Assembly: GCA_007115705.1 (NCBI GenBank)
Contig: QXEO01000549.1
Span: 1 to 64,000, forward strand
Reading direction: 5' to 3'
Source: Dactylis glomerata
Taxonomy: Eukaryota > Streptophyta > Magnoliopsida > Poales > Poaceae
Length of the DNA stretch: 64,000 nt
Shown here: positions 11,513-23,504 of the stretch, in pieces
Position numbering within the stretch: position 1 is the first letter of the stretch
How the letters are laid out: each line of letters begins with the position of its first letter
Translations under genes and position numbers: made by a program
The notes under the pieces: generated by a model
The model's database searches: none
What the model was told of the DNA's origin: nothing
Seen by the model: only the letters and a program-made list of their open reading frames with translations

Positions 11513-14500
11513 TGTGACGACCTCAAATTTGATAACAAATTCGAAGTGCCCGCTATGTATTCCACCGCAATCCCAGGGTCATTGTTGCGATATACATAAC
11601 GTAGTTGATATCACAGTCATAGACATTAATAGTAAATAAAGGGGATTACATAGGTGGTCGCACAGACCAAACCTTACAATACATCAACATGCAGCGGAGT
11701 AACACTTTGGGTCCATATTGTCAAGCTTCAATCGCACAGGCAAAGAGGACAGTAGGAAACGAGCCTAATTCGCAAAGTCGTCAATGAGTCCTTCCTTCTT
11801 GATCTTGCTCCTTCAAGTCTGGCCAAGTTAATAGCCAGGGACACAGCCATGAGTACATTGGATGCACTCGCAAACCATCTTATAAATGAAATGATGAAGT
11901 AGGTATGCAAGTTTGGCATAGTGGACTAAGCACTAAGTTTCTTTGCAAAAGCTAGTTTTATTTCCCAAGAATGTCCTTTTGTAGAAAAGAAGTTTAGTTC
12001 TCTAAGTTCAATCTAAAAGGAACTTCAAGTGTGTCAACATCAAGTTCAAGTCAAGTCAATTAATTTCAGATCCTTCACCAATCTCACCGTTGTTATTTTT
12101 ATCTTTGACAAAAGTCAAGTAGAGTTAGCCAACTGTCCATGACCGCGGACGCGGCTATTCGAATAGTTTGAAAACCTCTGCAGAGGGGTACACTTTACCC
12201 ACAAGATTCGATATATCTGCCGGGAGAAGTTCACGGATCACCATACACAAGTATGCGAGGTTCAGATAATCAAACAAACTCTTTCACTTGCTCACCCTAG
12301 TATAGGATCCTTCCCTAGAGCCCGGGGTACGGAATCCCCGCTCCGGAGCCTCTAGTTCTGGCCATCCCGGAGACCGGGTTAGTGGAATCCACCTGGTTCA
12401 GAAGTAGCCACGCACGGTGTCCTTCCATAAAGATTTGATACAAGGCCTCCCATACTAAGATAAACAAGCTACGGACTAAGCCCCTTCCCATATAGGGGTA
12501 ATGTGGTCGTACGGTATGGTTGGCTCCCATGTACATCACTTGTTGTCATTGAGAAATATATTTCATAGTTCTTAGTCAAGATTAATTTCTTTCATAAAGC
12601 CATTATGTAGGAGCAATCTCCCATTTCAAGTTTCAAGTTCAAGTCACCCTTTTCAAATGGGGTTCCTCCAGAGATAGCATCAACTTTTATTAGCGACTAA
12701 GCAACTACATTGAGTGATGATACTACTAAATAGGGTTGGATAAACTCAACTTGATGCTCTTGATAAACAAGGCACCACTACACTCCTATCATTCTACTCT
12801 AGCAATTCAATCATGCAATTTACTTAAAACAAGTAGAATGCAATATTAAAACTAGGCATTGGGAGTATGAATCAAAAGATGGCTTGCCTGGCTTGGCAAA
12901 GTCAAAATAGTTTTCATCTTCATCTTGGATTGGTTGATCTCCATCTCCATTTCTTGGTTGACTTCGGGATCCATTCTCCTTACTCTCGTTGTCGTCTAAT
13001 CGTCGAAAATCAAATAAGCATACAATCACCACACCATTCACAAACAATACCTATTTACTCAAATACACATACTTGGGTAAGGGAAGTGATCGAGGAAGTC
13101 TATGGAGAGTGGTTTCGATTTAATTGAATTCATATAGAGGGAATTATCACTTTGTTGACCTAAGTGAGGATTTAATTCACTTTGAATCATGAAATATCTC
13201 TTGCAAGTCCTTATTGACCATAGTTCATATACTACTAGTGTATGTTCAAGATTATGGTTCAACCAAAGAGGCTTCATAGGATTTGGAGTATTTTTCTTTT
13301 ATTGAAGCCATTTCTAGTTTCCAACTATTTAGTAGTCAAATTTGAATCTACAAGTAGAGTCTATAGATCCTAGTTGAATGGGATCAAAGGTTATAGATCA
13401 ATATTTAGAAATGTGGTTGATTCGAATTGGTTTCATATCATTTCCATATTTGGAGATAGGTGTGCAGGTTTGAGTTTCTAATTACTACTATGTAGTATTA
13501 AATTTCCATTTACTTCCTACAAGTACACATGGACTAAGATCAATACCTACAGATGGTATTTGGAAATATGATTTAACAATAAGAGTTCCATAAAAATTTC
13601 GATTATAGATTTGAGTTTAATAAAATCCTATATGGCAAATGCCCATTTAACCATATAGGTAAATAGCATTTACTTGAAAAGGTTCAAAAATGAGATCTAA
13701 TGGTATAGGCAGATGGGTATCACTAATTGTGAATTTCTAAAGTTGGATTTATATTTTTAGGAATTTTATTTGGATTGATATGAATTTTGCAAGGTTGCAT
13801 AACTGCAAGTTTGTTATTTTTACTAGATTTAATCCATAACCCTAAACAGGTTCACACCACTTCCATTGGCTAGGTCATATTCTAGGCTTTCCAAAAAGTA
13901 TTTATTTCCTAAATTTGGATTCCTAAATCTCTAGGAAATTGGATTTGAAGTTACAGCAATTTAAACAAATATTAAAAGGTTTCTTCAAAAAAAAAGTAAC
14001 GGGCTGGAACCAATATGGGCCGGGGAGACGAATCTGGCCGGCCCAGCTAGGGATCCCGGGGGGGCGCTGGGGAAAAAAACTAGCTGACAGGCGGGGCCCG
14101 CCTGCCAGGCCACTTAAAGCACGAAGGGGTATCGGGCCTTCTGGCGTGGGCGGCGGGCTACGGCGTGCTGTAGGAGTGTCCTGGCGCGATGGGAGGTGTC
14201 GAGGCGGTCTGGTTCAGAGGGGGACATGGGAGGGGTCCGGTGTGTTCTTCCTCCATGCCTTCCATGTCTCATGGCCGTGGTTCGGGCAGGGGAGACAAGG
14301 GATCGACAAAGGAGAGTCCAGGGCACTGCTTGGAGGTCAGGGACTAGGGCTAGGGCTGCCAACCACTGTTGCAAATAGTTGTTTCGATTTTGTGTGATTT
14401 CTGCCCAGAACGTGTTTGACGAAATGCCCGCATGAAATCAAAATTTGAATTTTTGAAAATTTCCAATTGGGTTGGTCATTATATTGGATAGGGACTCTAA

Positions 14501-15442
14501 AACAATTTTTGTTAGGTCAAGAGGTGGTGTTTTGCTCCAGGGCTATTTTGAATTTGGGGTTGTCATATGATTCAGATTCAAACTTTGGACCGATTTTGAA
14601 GGAGGTTAGGGTTTGAGTTTTTGCTGGAAACTTCTTGGTTGAGTTAGTATGTGATCTGGTCAAGCTCAACTAACTGACCACACTCTTAGTTGAGTTGAGG
14701 ATTGCTTAATCCAGGGGTCCAAAGTAGGGTAGTGGTTAACTTTTTCTAGATCATCTTTTCTTCTCTTTTTCTTTATTTCTCTTGCTTCTGGTTCTTTTGA
14801 TCTTTGTGGTTCTTCTCTAATGCTTTTGTTGGTTAAGTTGGAACTAACTAATCATTGCCCAACCAATTATTACACACATAAAATCATAGAACACATGTTG
14901 TTAAAATACTGTGCAAGCATGCAATAATAGATAGAAAATTTTATCTTGGTCCAAAGGTGTTGGTTTTCTTGGAGATGACATGGAGTTGGGAATGACCTCT
15001 TATTTGAATTCAAGCGTTGGTAGAATATTAAATAGAGTTCCAAGTTGATCTTTGTTTCAAACGTTATTGTATTTGATTCTTTGTAACTTGTTCTTAGTTG
15101 TGGTGGAGAGATGCATGATGGTATGATTCAAATATTGCTTAATATAGGTTTGGCAATTGACCCAAATGGGTTTAGCATGTAACCATGCACAAAATTTATT
15201 AGTTAGAAAACTATTTCATTTTAACAAAAATCTTTATTTAAAAATTTGAGCTCAAAGGATTTGTTTTAAAACCCTTCTCATACTCTTTTTATTTGAAGCA
15301 TGGGAGCAAATGCTCAAATTCACAAGTTTTAAAAGACAAGAAATTAATCTTGTATTTAAAATAAGGGTTTTTGTTGTCTCCAAAATTTGGTATTTTGAAT
15401 AAATCCATTTATTTCTATTTTCCAAAAATTTGGGTTGTTACA
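11513..15442. mobile_element. R7: 3.9 kb solo-LTR-like insertion in R2 RT
   Basis: Starts TGTGACGACC and ends TTGTTACA, flanked by a perfect TCATC duplication (11508-11512 and 15443-15447). Joining the flanks restores the RT reading exactly. No internal PBS, PPT, direct repeat or coding domain was seen, so a solo LTR of a long-LTR Gypsy (Tekay/Del-like tips) is most likely. A non-coding LARD is possible. Orientation is uncertain. The few open frames inside (such as 13939-14397) show no domain. Confidence 0.75.
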
Positions 15443-16460
15443 TCATCTTTGGCTCTACTAACAAAGCTTTTAATGATGAATTCTCAAAGCTTATGACCGA
15501 TAGGTTCGAGATATCTATGATGGGCGAAATGAAGTTCTTTCTTAGTTTTGAAATCAAGCAATTGAAAGAAGGGACTTTCATTAATCAAGACAAATATGTC
15601 CAAGACATGCTCAAGAGGTTCAAGATGAAGGAACTAAATGGGGCCACCACACCAATGGCCACTAAATGTCATCTTGATCTAGATCCCAATGGTAAAAATG
15701 TGGATCAAAAGGTATATCGTTCTATGATCGGTTCATTGCTTTACCTTTGCGCATCTAGACCCGATATTGTGTTGAGTGTAGGTGTGTGTGCAAGGTATCA
15801 AGCCGCTCCTAAAGAAAGCCACCTTATGGCAGTTAAGAGAATCTTTCGATATTTGGTTCTACCCCAACTTATGGTCTTTGGTACCCCAAAGGCTCGGATT
15901 TCTCTCTTTGTGGCTTCATGGATTCGGATTGGGCCGGTGACAAGGATGATAGGAAATCAACCTCCGGAGCTTGCCAATTTCTTGGTAGGTCTTTGGTGTG
16001 TTGGTCTTCTAAGAAGCAAAATTGTATATCTCTCTCCACCACCGAAGCCGAATACATTGCCGCCGCAAGTGGATGCACTCAATTGTTGTGGATGAGGCAA
16101 ACTTTGAAGGAATATGGTGTCAATTGTGACAAAGTGCCTCTTTTATGTGACAATGAAAGTGCTATCAAGATTGCCTATAATCCGGTGCAACATTCAAGAA
16201 CCAAGCATATTGAGATCTAGAATCATTTTATTAGAGATCATGTTGCCCGTGGTGATATTGAGCTTGCATATGTTTGCACCAAGGATCAACTTGCCGATAT
16301 ATTCACGAAGCCTCTTGATGAAGCAAGATTTGGATATTTGAGGAATGAGCTAAATATCATTGATTCAAGGAGTGTGGTTGAGCATCTTGCAAATACACCT
16401 ATATTTCAATGCTTGTTTGGTTTAGGTGTGGGCATGGAGATAGGGGGAGTGCGGTCCTAA
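15443..16460 (+). pseudogene. R2 pol: RT C-half and RNase H
   Basis: RT resumes as FGSTNKAFNDEFSKLM and continues through FLSFEIKQ and GSLLYLCASRPDI. Near 15860-15890 a frameshift moves the reading to the frame of MDSDWAGDKDDRKSTSG (15918), the RNase H start, with LSTTEAEYIAA and LLCDNESAI following. A stop at 16218-16220 interrupts before the C-terminal QLADIFTKPL motif; the frame ends at 16458-16460. Confidence 0.9.
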
Positions 16461-16787
16461 TTAATTGGGCTATCCCTCCCCCCATAATGCTCTCTCTCTC
16501 GGTCTTATTTGAGGTCTTATTAACATGGAGTTGACTCCTTGCATATCTTATTTGAGGTCTTGGTGTTCTCTCTCGGTGTTGTTTCTTAATTTGATATGGG
16601 AAGGCACTTGCATTGGATCTTTCGTTGATTTGCTCTTGCAATGTCAAGTGCCGAGAACCACTCCATGTTTGCTCTCTCACCTAAGCCATCATATCTCAAG
16701 ACATCTAATCTATGCACACGAGTTCAAATTTTTCATCAAAACAACATCTGTTTTTGAAAATTTCGAGTTGTTCAGTTTTTGGCTTCC

Positions 16788-16890
16788 CAGGCCGGAATAT
16801 CCGCCCCCCTGGGCGGAATATCCGGGGGGGGCCAGATTATCCGCCCCCCCAGGCCGGATAATCCGGCCGGAGTGATAGCCAGGTATAAAA
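16788..16890 (+). promoter_or_regulatory. R2 internal promoter-like module for ORF3
   Basis: Five CCGGAATATCCGC/CCGGATAATCCG-type units (16791-16871) are followed about a dozen bases later by TATAAAA at 16884-16890 in AGGTATAAAAAGGGGGCGGG. This repeats the arrangement of the LTR U3 and TATA inside the element, about 180 bases before the proposed ORF3 start. More units lie at 17232-17276 in the proposed intron. Confidence 0.55.
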
Positions 16891-17065
16891 AGGGGGCGGG
16901 TCGGGCTGCCTCCAGGCAGTTCCAACCCTAACCCCCCTGCTCTCTCCTGCCACCGCCGCCACCTCTCCGCTGCCGCCACTGGAGTTCCGGCCATCCCCTT
17001 GGCCGGATTTCGCCGGAGGTTGCTCTCCGTCACCTTGGGAGGGCTTTCACCAAGCCATTTTTGCG

Positions 17066-18955
17066 ATGGATGCGGGTATTTTCCTAACCCTAGGGTTGAT
17101 TTTACCTATGCATATTCTTGGTGATTTGGCCCTCTATTTGTTGTTTTCCTCTGTAATGAATCATGTTGTATGGCTCTCTCTCCCCGGTCTATCAAATTGT
17201 AGGCTGCAGCAACTGTTAGAAAAAATTTCTAGGGGGCCGGATTATCCGCCCCCCCTAGCCGGATAATCCAGCCTGGGAGTTCACTGTCATATTTTTCTAT
17301 CTTGCTGCCCTCAATTTGATTTTTTTGGTGAAGTTTGTTTGTTCATACTACATGATTCTTTGATCCTTTCCGTAACTCGTGTGCATATGCTTATCCCCAT
17401 GCTATCCATGCCTCTCTATTTCACAGGTGGTTCGAGTTTGCCAAAGCGCAAGCGCCGGTTGATTCGGAATGAGGAAGGAGTCCTCGTTGATGAGGTTGCA
17501 ATCCGTCAGCAACAGAGGGAGGCTGCTAAGAAAGCTGAGAACGCAAAGGCTGCCAAGGCTCAAGCCCGTCGTCGCAAAGGCAAGGCAGCACAAGTATCTC
17601 ATCCCAACTACAAGAGCATGCCAGAGGCCGAGTACATTCTTGTGCGGCGGAACAATTGGTACGCCACACCAAGAGATGAAGACATTGAGGACCGTGGTTT
17701 CTGGAATGAAGAGCAGTGGGGCATTTTTCGTGATGTCTATGAGCCTCTCAAGAATCCTTGTCGACCGATGCATCCTATTGACTTTGATCATCTTCGCAGC
17801 AAGACCTACTTTGATGAAGCTGTTTCTGTGGTTGAGAAGATGGGATTGATGGGGTTGGCTAACATTCAGTGCAACTATAACCCCAGCCTCATCAAGCAGT
17901 TCTATGCTACTCTTGTGATCTTGCCCAACCCTCAGAAGTCAATGAAGTGGATGACTAGAGAGCATGAGTGTACATCAGACTTCCCTATGTTTGCCTCTCT
18001 CTTGGGGTATGCGTATAATGGAGACACTCCAGTGGGTCGCCGTATTCACAATCCGGGGACCAAGCCTGACAAGGATAAGCTATATGACCTCTATGACTCC
18101 ACAGGCATTGTGGGCTTCATCAATGGCCTGCATCCACTCTATGATCAGCTTGTCCGCATTTTCAGAGAGAACATTGCTCCTAGTGGTGGTAACAATGATG
18201 CCATTCGGACCTCACTTGTTGACCTCCTCGCTTTTGCTCATGAGTGTGCTACTTCGACCGACCCTGCTGAGGACTTTACTCTTGATGTGATGGATTTCAT
18301 CTTCTATGAGATTAAGGATGCTATCATTCAGAGGAACACTATGCCATATGCTCCCTACATCATGCTCCTCATCAAGCATGTACTTGGAGATTATGATATC
18401 CATGATGATTGTGTGGAGCACTTAGTCAAGAAGATGTATGTCAAGAAGAAGAGGACTACTGCTCCATCCACTGCATATCCTAGCACCTTCATGGCTGATG
18501 CGAGGTCGAGTGCTTCTACTCGTGATCAGAGGGCTGCTGCGTCTGCTATGTCCAGGGAGGTGAGGAAGCTCAGTTGGTTTGAGAGGAATGTTCTGTGCAT
18601 GAAGGTTGAGATCCACCGTGAGAACTACCAGGACTATGTTGAGAGGAAGAACATTCAGGACACCCAGCAGCTGATCCTTCACCATCTCAGTGGTGCTTAG
18701 ACCGTTGATCCCACTCCTACTGCACCTACGTCCTATGAAGCTTGGAACACCGACCGCTACAACTGGGTTGATATGCAGAAGCATCTCTTTGGTGCTCCAG
18801 ATGCTCCCACGGGAGATACTCATCCAGAGGCTGAGGAGGATGTGGAGGCTGAGGATGAAGATGCTGGAGCTGATGAAGATGATGGCGGAGATGATGATGA
18901 TGGCGGAGCTGATTATGCTGAGGACTCCGACAACATTGGTGATTGGGAGGATTGA
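17066..18955 (+). pseudogene. R2 ORF3, env-position gene, probably spliced
   Basis: The main open frame (to 18700) encodes a 400-residue protein: a basic NLS-like KRKRR, an Ala/Lys/Arg-rich helix, then a globular region with LIKQFYATLVI and HECTSDFPMFASLLGY that recalls the 'putative plant transposon protein' domain found in plant element ORFs. A GTATTT donor at 17076, four codons into an ATG at 17066, and a TTTCACAG acceptor ending at 17426 would remove 351 bp and keep the frame; unspliced, the first frame stops at 17266. After a TAG at 18698-18700 (CAG would fit) the same frame runs to an acidic tail ending DWED at 18955. SIRE-lineage elements are known to carry an ORF here, often called env-like, but I see no convincing membrane segment after splicing. 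Function unknown. Confidence 0.6.
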
Positions 18956-19472
18956 TTCCTCGGGGCGTGTAGCATCGCTCTTCTCCCTTTTTGGTGTCTT
19001 GATGCCAAAGGGGGAGAAGTAGTTCTATTAGGAGTCTCACGGGATTTGCATGGGTGGGAACACAAGCTTGCACGTTTATCATTCCTTTGGCGCTTGTGTT
19101 TCTTCTTATTTTACTTGTCTTAAGTTTGGAACAATGTGTGTGGTTTATTTGCTACTATGGTGTGTATGAGACTATGTTCTTTGTCTTATATATGTGGTTT
19201 GTGGACCATTATGCTTATTCACTTATGTTTTTGTGAGCTCATGGTATTTGTGTGAGATGGCTATGGAATTATTGTCCGGTTTCTCGTCATTATCTTATTC
19301 GGAATTCCATATTTTTGAGCCATCCATGAAAAGGTATGCTTCCTACAAACTCATTTGTGTAGATGCACACATTTAGGGGGAGCTTTTATTTCTTGCTCAA
19401 ATATTTGATTTGAAATATTCGATCTCTCTTGCAAATCCTAGTGTTGTCATCTAACACCAAAAAGGGGGAGAT
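18956..19472 (+). other. R2 3' untranslated region and PPT
   Basis: AT-rich, non-coding. It contains repeated purine tracts CCAAAGGGGGAGAAG (19003), TTAGGGGGAGC (19374) and AAAAAGGGGGAGA (19459-19471). The last lies directly before the 3' LTR and is the functional-type PPT; the others may act as extra plus-strand primers. Confidence 0.65.
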
Positions 19473-20586
19473 TGAAAGTGCAAACTTTGTATCCCTCGTG
19501 TTTTGTGTGTTAGATAACAACATTAGAAATTTTAAGTGTGTGTTAAGTGGTGCAGATTTTACAGCTCAAGAAATGACTAAGTCACTGGGTTTGTTCCAGG
19601 CCGGATAATCCGGCCAGGGGCCGGATAATCCGCCCCCTCCGGCGAGAGGTCGAAAACGGCTAAGTCTTTTGCTCGGCGTCATGCAGTAACCGGGCCGGAT
19701 ATTCCGGCCAGGGAGCCGGATAATCCGCCCCCCCCCCCCAGCGAGAGCTCGAAAAAATGCTAAGGACTTGGTCGGCGTCATGCAGTAATGGGGCCGGATA
19801 TTCTAGCCAGGGGCCGGATAATCCACCCCCCCCCCCTTCGACGACCTCAGAATTCGGCTAAGGACCTGGGTCGGCGTCACCCAGTAAAGGGGCCAGATAT
19901 TCCGGCCAGGGTGGCCAGATAATCCGGCCAGCCGGATAATCCGGCCATACTTTGGCCGGATAATCCGCCCCTCCAGCTCAGCAACGGCTACATTTTGGGA
20001 GGGGCTATAAATACCCCTCCCCTTCTTCCACCTCAAGCTGCTCGTCCTGCACAAGAAGAACACCCCATTTGGAGCCACCAAATCCACAAGATCTCCTCCC
20101 TCAACCAACCAAAGCTCTTGATCTTTGGAGAATCGAAGGAGAAGGCCTTGATCTACATCCTCACCGAAGCAATTTGATTTCCCCTCTCTTTTGCTTGAGG
20201 GCCCTTGTGTCTTGGGTTCCCTTGTGTCCCTTGACCTTGATTTGTGTGATTGATATCTTGATACTTGTTGATTGTTTGCTTTGTGGTGCTTGGGAGCCTC
20301 CAATTCAGTTGTGGAGTTGTGCCCCAAGTTTTGTAAAGGCCGATTCCACCTTGAGGAATCCCTTAGTGGAAAGTGAGCTAGGACTTTGTGGCGGAAGCTT
20401 GCACCAGAGAATAGGGTGAGCCTTGTGGCGTTGGTTAGGCCTTTGTGGCAACCACACCCCTCCAACGTAGACGTACTTCCCCTAAAAAGGAAGGAACTAC
20501 GGGAATTACATCCGTGTCTCCATGTGCTCCACTCTCGGTTACCTCTATCCTTTATTGCCTTTACTACTTGTATCTTCCTTAGCTTG
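19473..20586 (+). repeat. R2 3' LTR, first part
   Basis: Begins TGAAAGTGC as the 5' LTR does. It holds more palindrome units than the 5' LTR (an extra CCGGATAATCCGGCC near 19600 and near 19930), so the two LTRs differ by unit gain or loss. It is interrupted by R3 after AGCTTG. Confidence 0.9.
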
Positions 20587-21492
20587 TGTCGATGGATTTC
20601 GTGTCGCAAGAACACGGGGTACCACGCGACGGACCCAAAGATTCGAACGCAGGGGGCTGAACGTGTGAGATCTAGGATCGCAACGAAGCAGCGTGACGGA
20701 AGCCTCGAGCTGTCGAACGCACTATGCACTGCAGAGAGAGTCGCCGAACTTTACCCAGGTTCAGGGCCCTCGTGGTGAGGTAACACCCCTACTTCCTGCC
20801 TTCTTTTATTGCAACGCGACACCTCGCGAGGAGTACAAGGTCTTGGTTACAAAGTTCTAGCTGGCCAGAGGTTGAAGAACCTGCGTGCCCAGCTAGCAAC
20901 CTAGAGAAGATCGGATCCCCTCTAAGGGGAGGCCTCCCCCTCCTTTTATAGCGCCAAGGTCCTCCTTCCCCTTATCTTCTTGGGGAAGGGGTTGCCACAC
21001 ACACGGCCAAGGAGGGTGGACAGCTGTGGACTACACTCTTCCGTAGACGTGGTCTTCGTAGGGTAGTGGCGCCGGTCCACAGGAGTGGGTGGAGGAAGAT
21101 GACGTCTTCCTCTGGCGCCCTGCGCTGTCCACGCTATTTTTAGGGGGGTGGCCAACAACCACTGTGCCGCTTTGGGCAGGCACGGCAAAAGTTGGTCTCC
21201 TCCCTGTCGGGGGTAGCGTGGGCGGCACGCGATCTTCTGTCCTTCATCTTCTTGCTTCGCACGCCAACGTGCTGAGCTGGCGTGGACTTGGTCTCTCTCC
21301 TCACCAGCGGGGGCTCGTGAGGAGGTCTTCTGGTCCTTAGCGTTTTCCACCGTCGTTCTCCTCACGAGGCGCCTCCTCGTGAGGGTCTTCTCCGTAGCTT
21401 GGGTCATTGATTTTCCCCTGGGCTGAAGATGGGCCGATGACGGGGCCCAGGAGCGGGTGGACTGGGATACCCCGGTATCTAGAACACTGACA
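20587..21492 (-). repeat. R3 3' LTR (minus orientation)
   Basis: Matches 38866-39771 with scattered substitutions, mostly transitions. The minus-strand TATAAAAG lies at 20943-20950. The adjacent GGGGGCTAC on the minus strand (about 21493-21502) is PPT-like. Confidence 0.9.
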
Positions 21493-21790
21493 GTAGCCCC
21501 CGGGAGCCCGGCCCGCGAATGCGCCCTCTTGAGGAAGCGAAGGGCCGGGGGCCCCCGAAGCTGATGGGCCCTCCAACGGCACGCGTCAACCGCGCGGTCA
21601 GAGGACCATGTGAAGAAGCAGAGGCTCCGGACACGTGGCGAGGCCGCAGCTGGAGAGACAAAACGGCGGGTGACGCTACAGTCTCCGAGGCGTCAAACCG
21701 TCATGATGGCGCGTCGCTTCACTGCGGAGCGCTGCGTCGACGCTTCGATTCCCGTGCTGAGATTTGACGCATCGACGCCGGACGCCCCCC

Positions 21791-21877
21791 TTAAATAGAG
21801 TCTCCTCGAGACCTCCGGCACTTCACCTCCTTCCTCCAGTGCCACTTCTTCCTCCACGCCCCCAAGCTGATGGACCC
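21791..21877 (+). promoter_or_regulatory. R3 antisense ORF: TATA-like box, leader and first codons
   Basis: TTAAATAG (21791-21798) is followed by a pyrimidine-rich leader and an ATG at 21870 in AAGCTGATGGACCC. R4 cuts after the second codon; its GACCC duplication repeats codon 2. The frame matches the B3-like ORF beyond R4. Promoter function is inferred from position. Confidence 0.5.
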
Positions 21878-23388
21878 TGATACGTCCAATTTGCATCACT
21901 ATTTTGTATCATAATTTACTGTTATTCATTGATATATTTCATATTTAGACATGATACTTATGTTATTTCCTTTGCTTTCACATGTTTGATGATCATCGGA
22001 GGAGCTGCTGCCGGAGTCAGGATTCTGCTGGAAAAAGGACCATCAGGAGACCATATTTTGAAGATCAGGAAAATTCCAGAAAAATACCCAGAAATTATAA
22101 TTTCCCAGAAGACTCACGGAGCCAGAAGGAGGGGTCGAGAGAGGCCAGGGGGGGCCCACACACTAGGGTGGCGCGACCAGCCCCCTGGCCGCGCCAGCCC
22201 TGTGTGAGGGAACCCTGGCCCACCTCTGGTCTCGCCCCTCCGCGTACATGATCGTCCCCGAAAACCTAAGTCAAGGGGGGGGTTCAGAGTTAGACACAGC
22301 CGCCTCTGCGGGGCGGAGAACACCAGAGAGAGAAAGCTCTCCGGCAGAGAGAAATCTGCCGGGGAAATTCCTTCCCGGAGAGGGGAGATCGTCGCCATCG
22401 TCATCATCATCGCACCGGACTTCATCGGGATCATCATCATCATCATCTCCATCACCAGCACCTTCATCTCCACCATCACCTCGCCATCCCGCTGTAACAT
22501 CTTGAGTTGGATATTGTTATATTCATAGGGGAAACTTTCCCGGTGTTGATTACTCTTGTAGTTGATGCTATTGAGTGGAACCGTTGAATTAAGGTTTATG
22601 TTCAGATTCTTATTTACCATTATTTCACCTCTGATCATGATCCATATGATGTCTTGTGAGTAGTTTGTTTAGTTCTTGAGGACATGGGAGAAGTCAAGAT
22701 GCTAGTAGTGAATTATTGTTGAGAAATATTTAATGGTTTGATATTGTTGTGGTGCTATTTCACTAGTGGTGTCATGTGAACGTCGACTACATGACACTTC
22801 ACCATTTATGGGCCTAGTGAGATGCATTGTGTATTTGGTCACCGACTGTGGGGTTGCTGGAGTGACAGAAACCTAAACCTCCATTGGGAAACCATTGCAC
22901 CAGGGAGCGTAGGATCATAGAGTTTAAGGCTATGGTTAGATTTATCTTAATTACTTTCTTGTATTTGCGGATGCTTGCAAGGGGTATAATCACAAGTGTG
23001 TATTTATCCTAGTAAGGGTAGTGCGCTAGCACAGGTTCACCCCCATAACACTTACCAAATCAATAAATACTATTGGCTCTATGAAGCGAAAGCTCTTGAC
23101 AGAAACCTCCCATGTGTCCTCGAGAATGTTTGGTTATTATAAGAACACAACCGGCTTGTCCTTTGCTGAATAAAGGATTGGGCCACTTGCTGCAATTGTT
23201 ATTACTATCTTTTATTTACTCGCACTTTATTTACTCGTATTACCAAATACTCCTGAAAACTTGTTTGCTAGTATTTACAGTGATTCCTTTATCAAAACTG
23301 CTCATCAACACCTTCTGCTCCTCGTTGGGTTCGACACTCTTATTTATCGAAAGTACTATGATACACCCCCTATACTTGTGGGTCATCA
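21878..23388 (+). repeat. R4 5' LTR
   Basis: Near-identical to 30769-32277; the visible differences are a few single bases and G-run lengths. It contains a CATCATCATC microsatellite (22400-22450). Confidence 0.93.
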
Positions 23389-23399
23389 AGACTATTTTC

Positions 23400-23417
23400 T
23401 GGCGCCGTTGCCGGGGA
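23400..23417 (+). other. R4 primer-binding site (tRNA-Asp type)
   Basis: TGGCGCCGTTGCCGGGGA, identical to R1's. Confidence 0.85.
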
Positions 23418-23504
23418 GTGTAGCGCTATTGAAGAGTGGAATTAGTAAAGGTAACCGTCACTGTGAGTATTGTTTTTATTTTTTGTCTTTTATTTTACTC
23501 TGCT

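Noticed and set aside
13939..14397. 152-codon frame in R7
   Set aside because: GC-rich patch in a non-coding LTR; no domain, no start context.
22400..22450. CAT/ATC trinucleotide run as a CRISPR-like or satellite array
   Set aside because: A plain microsatellite inside an LTR, present in all R4/R5 LTRs.
22114..22638. Met- and His-rich frames in the R4/R5 LTRs
   Set aside because: They come from the CATCATCATC microsatellite read on either strand.
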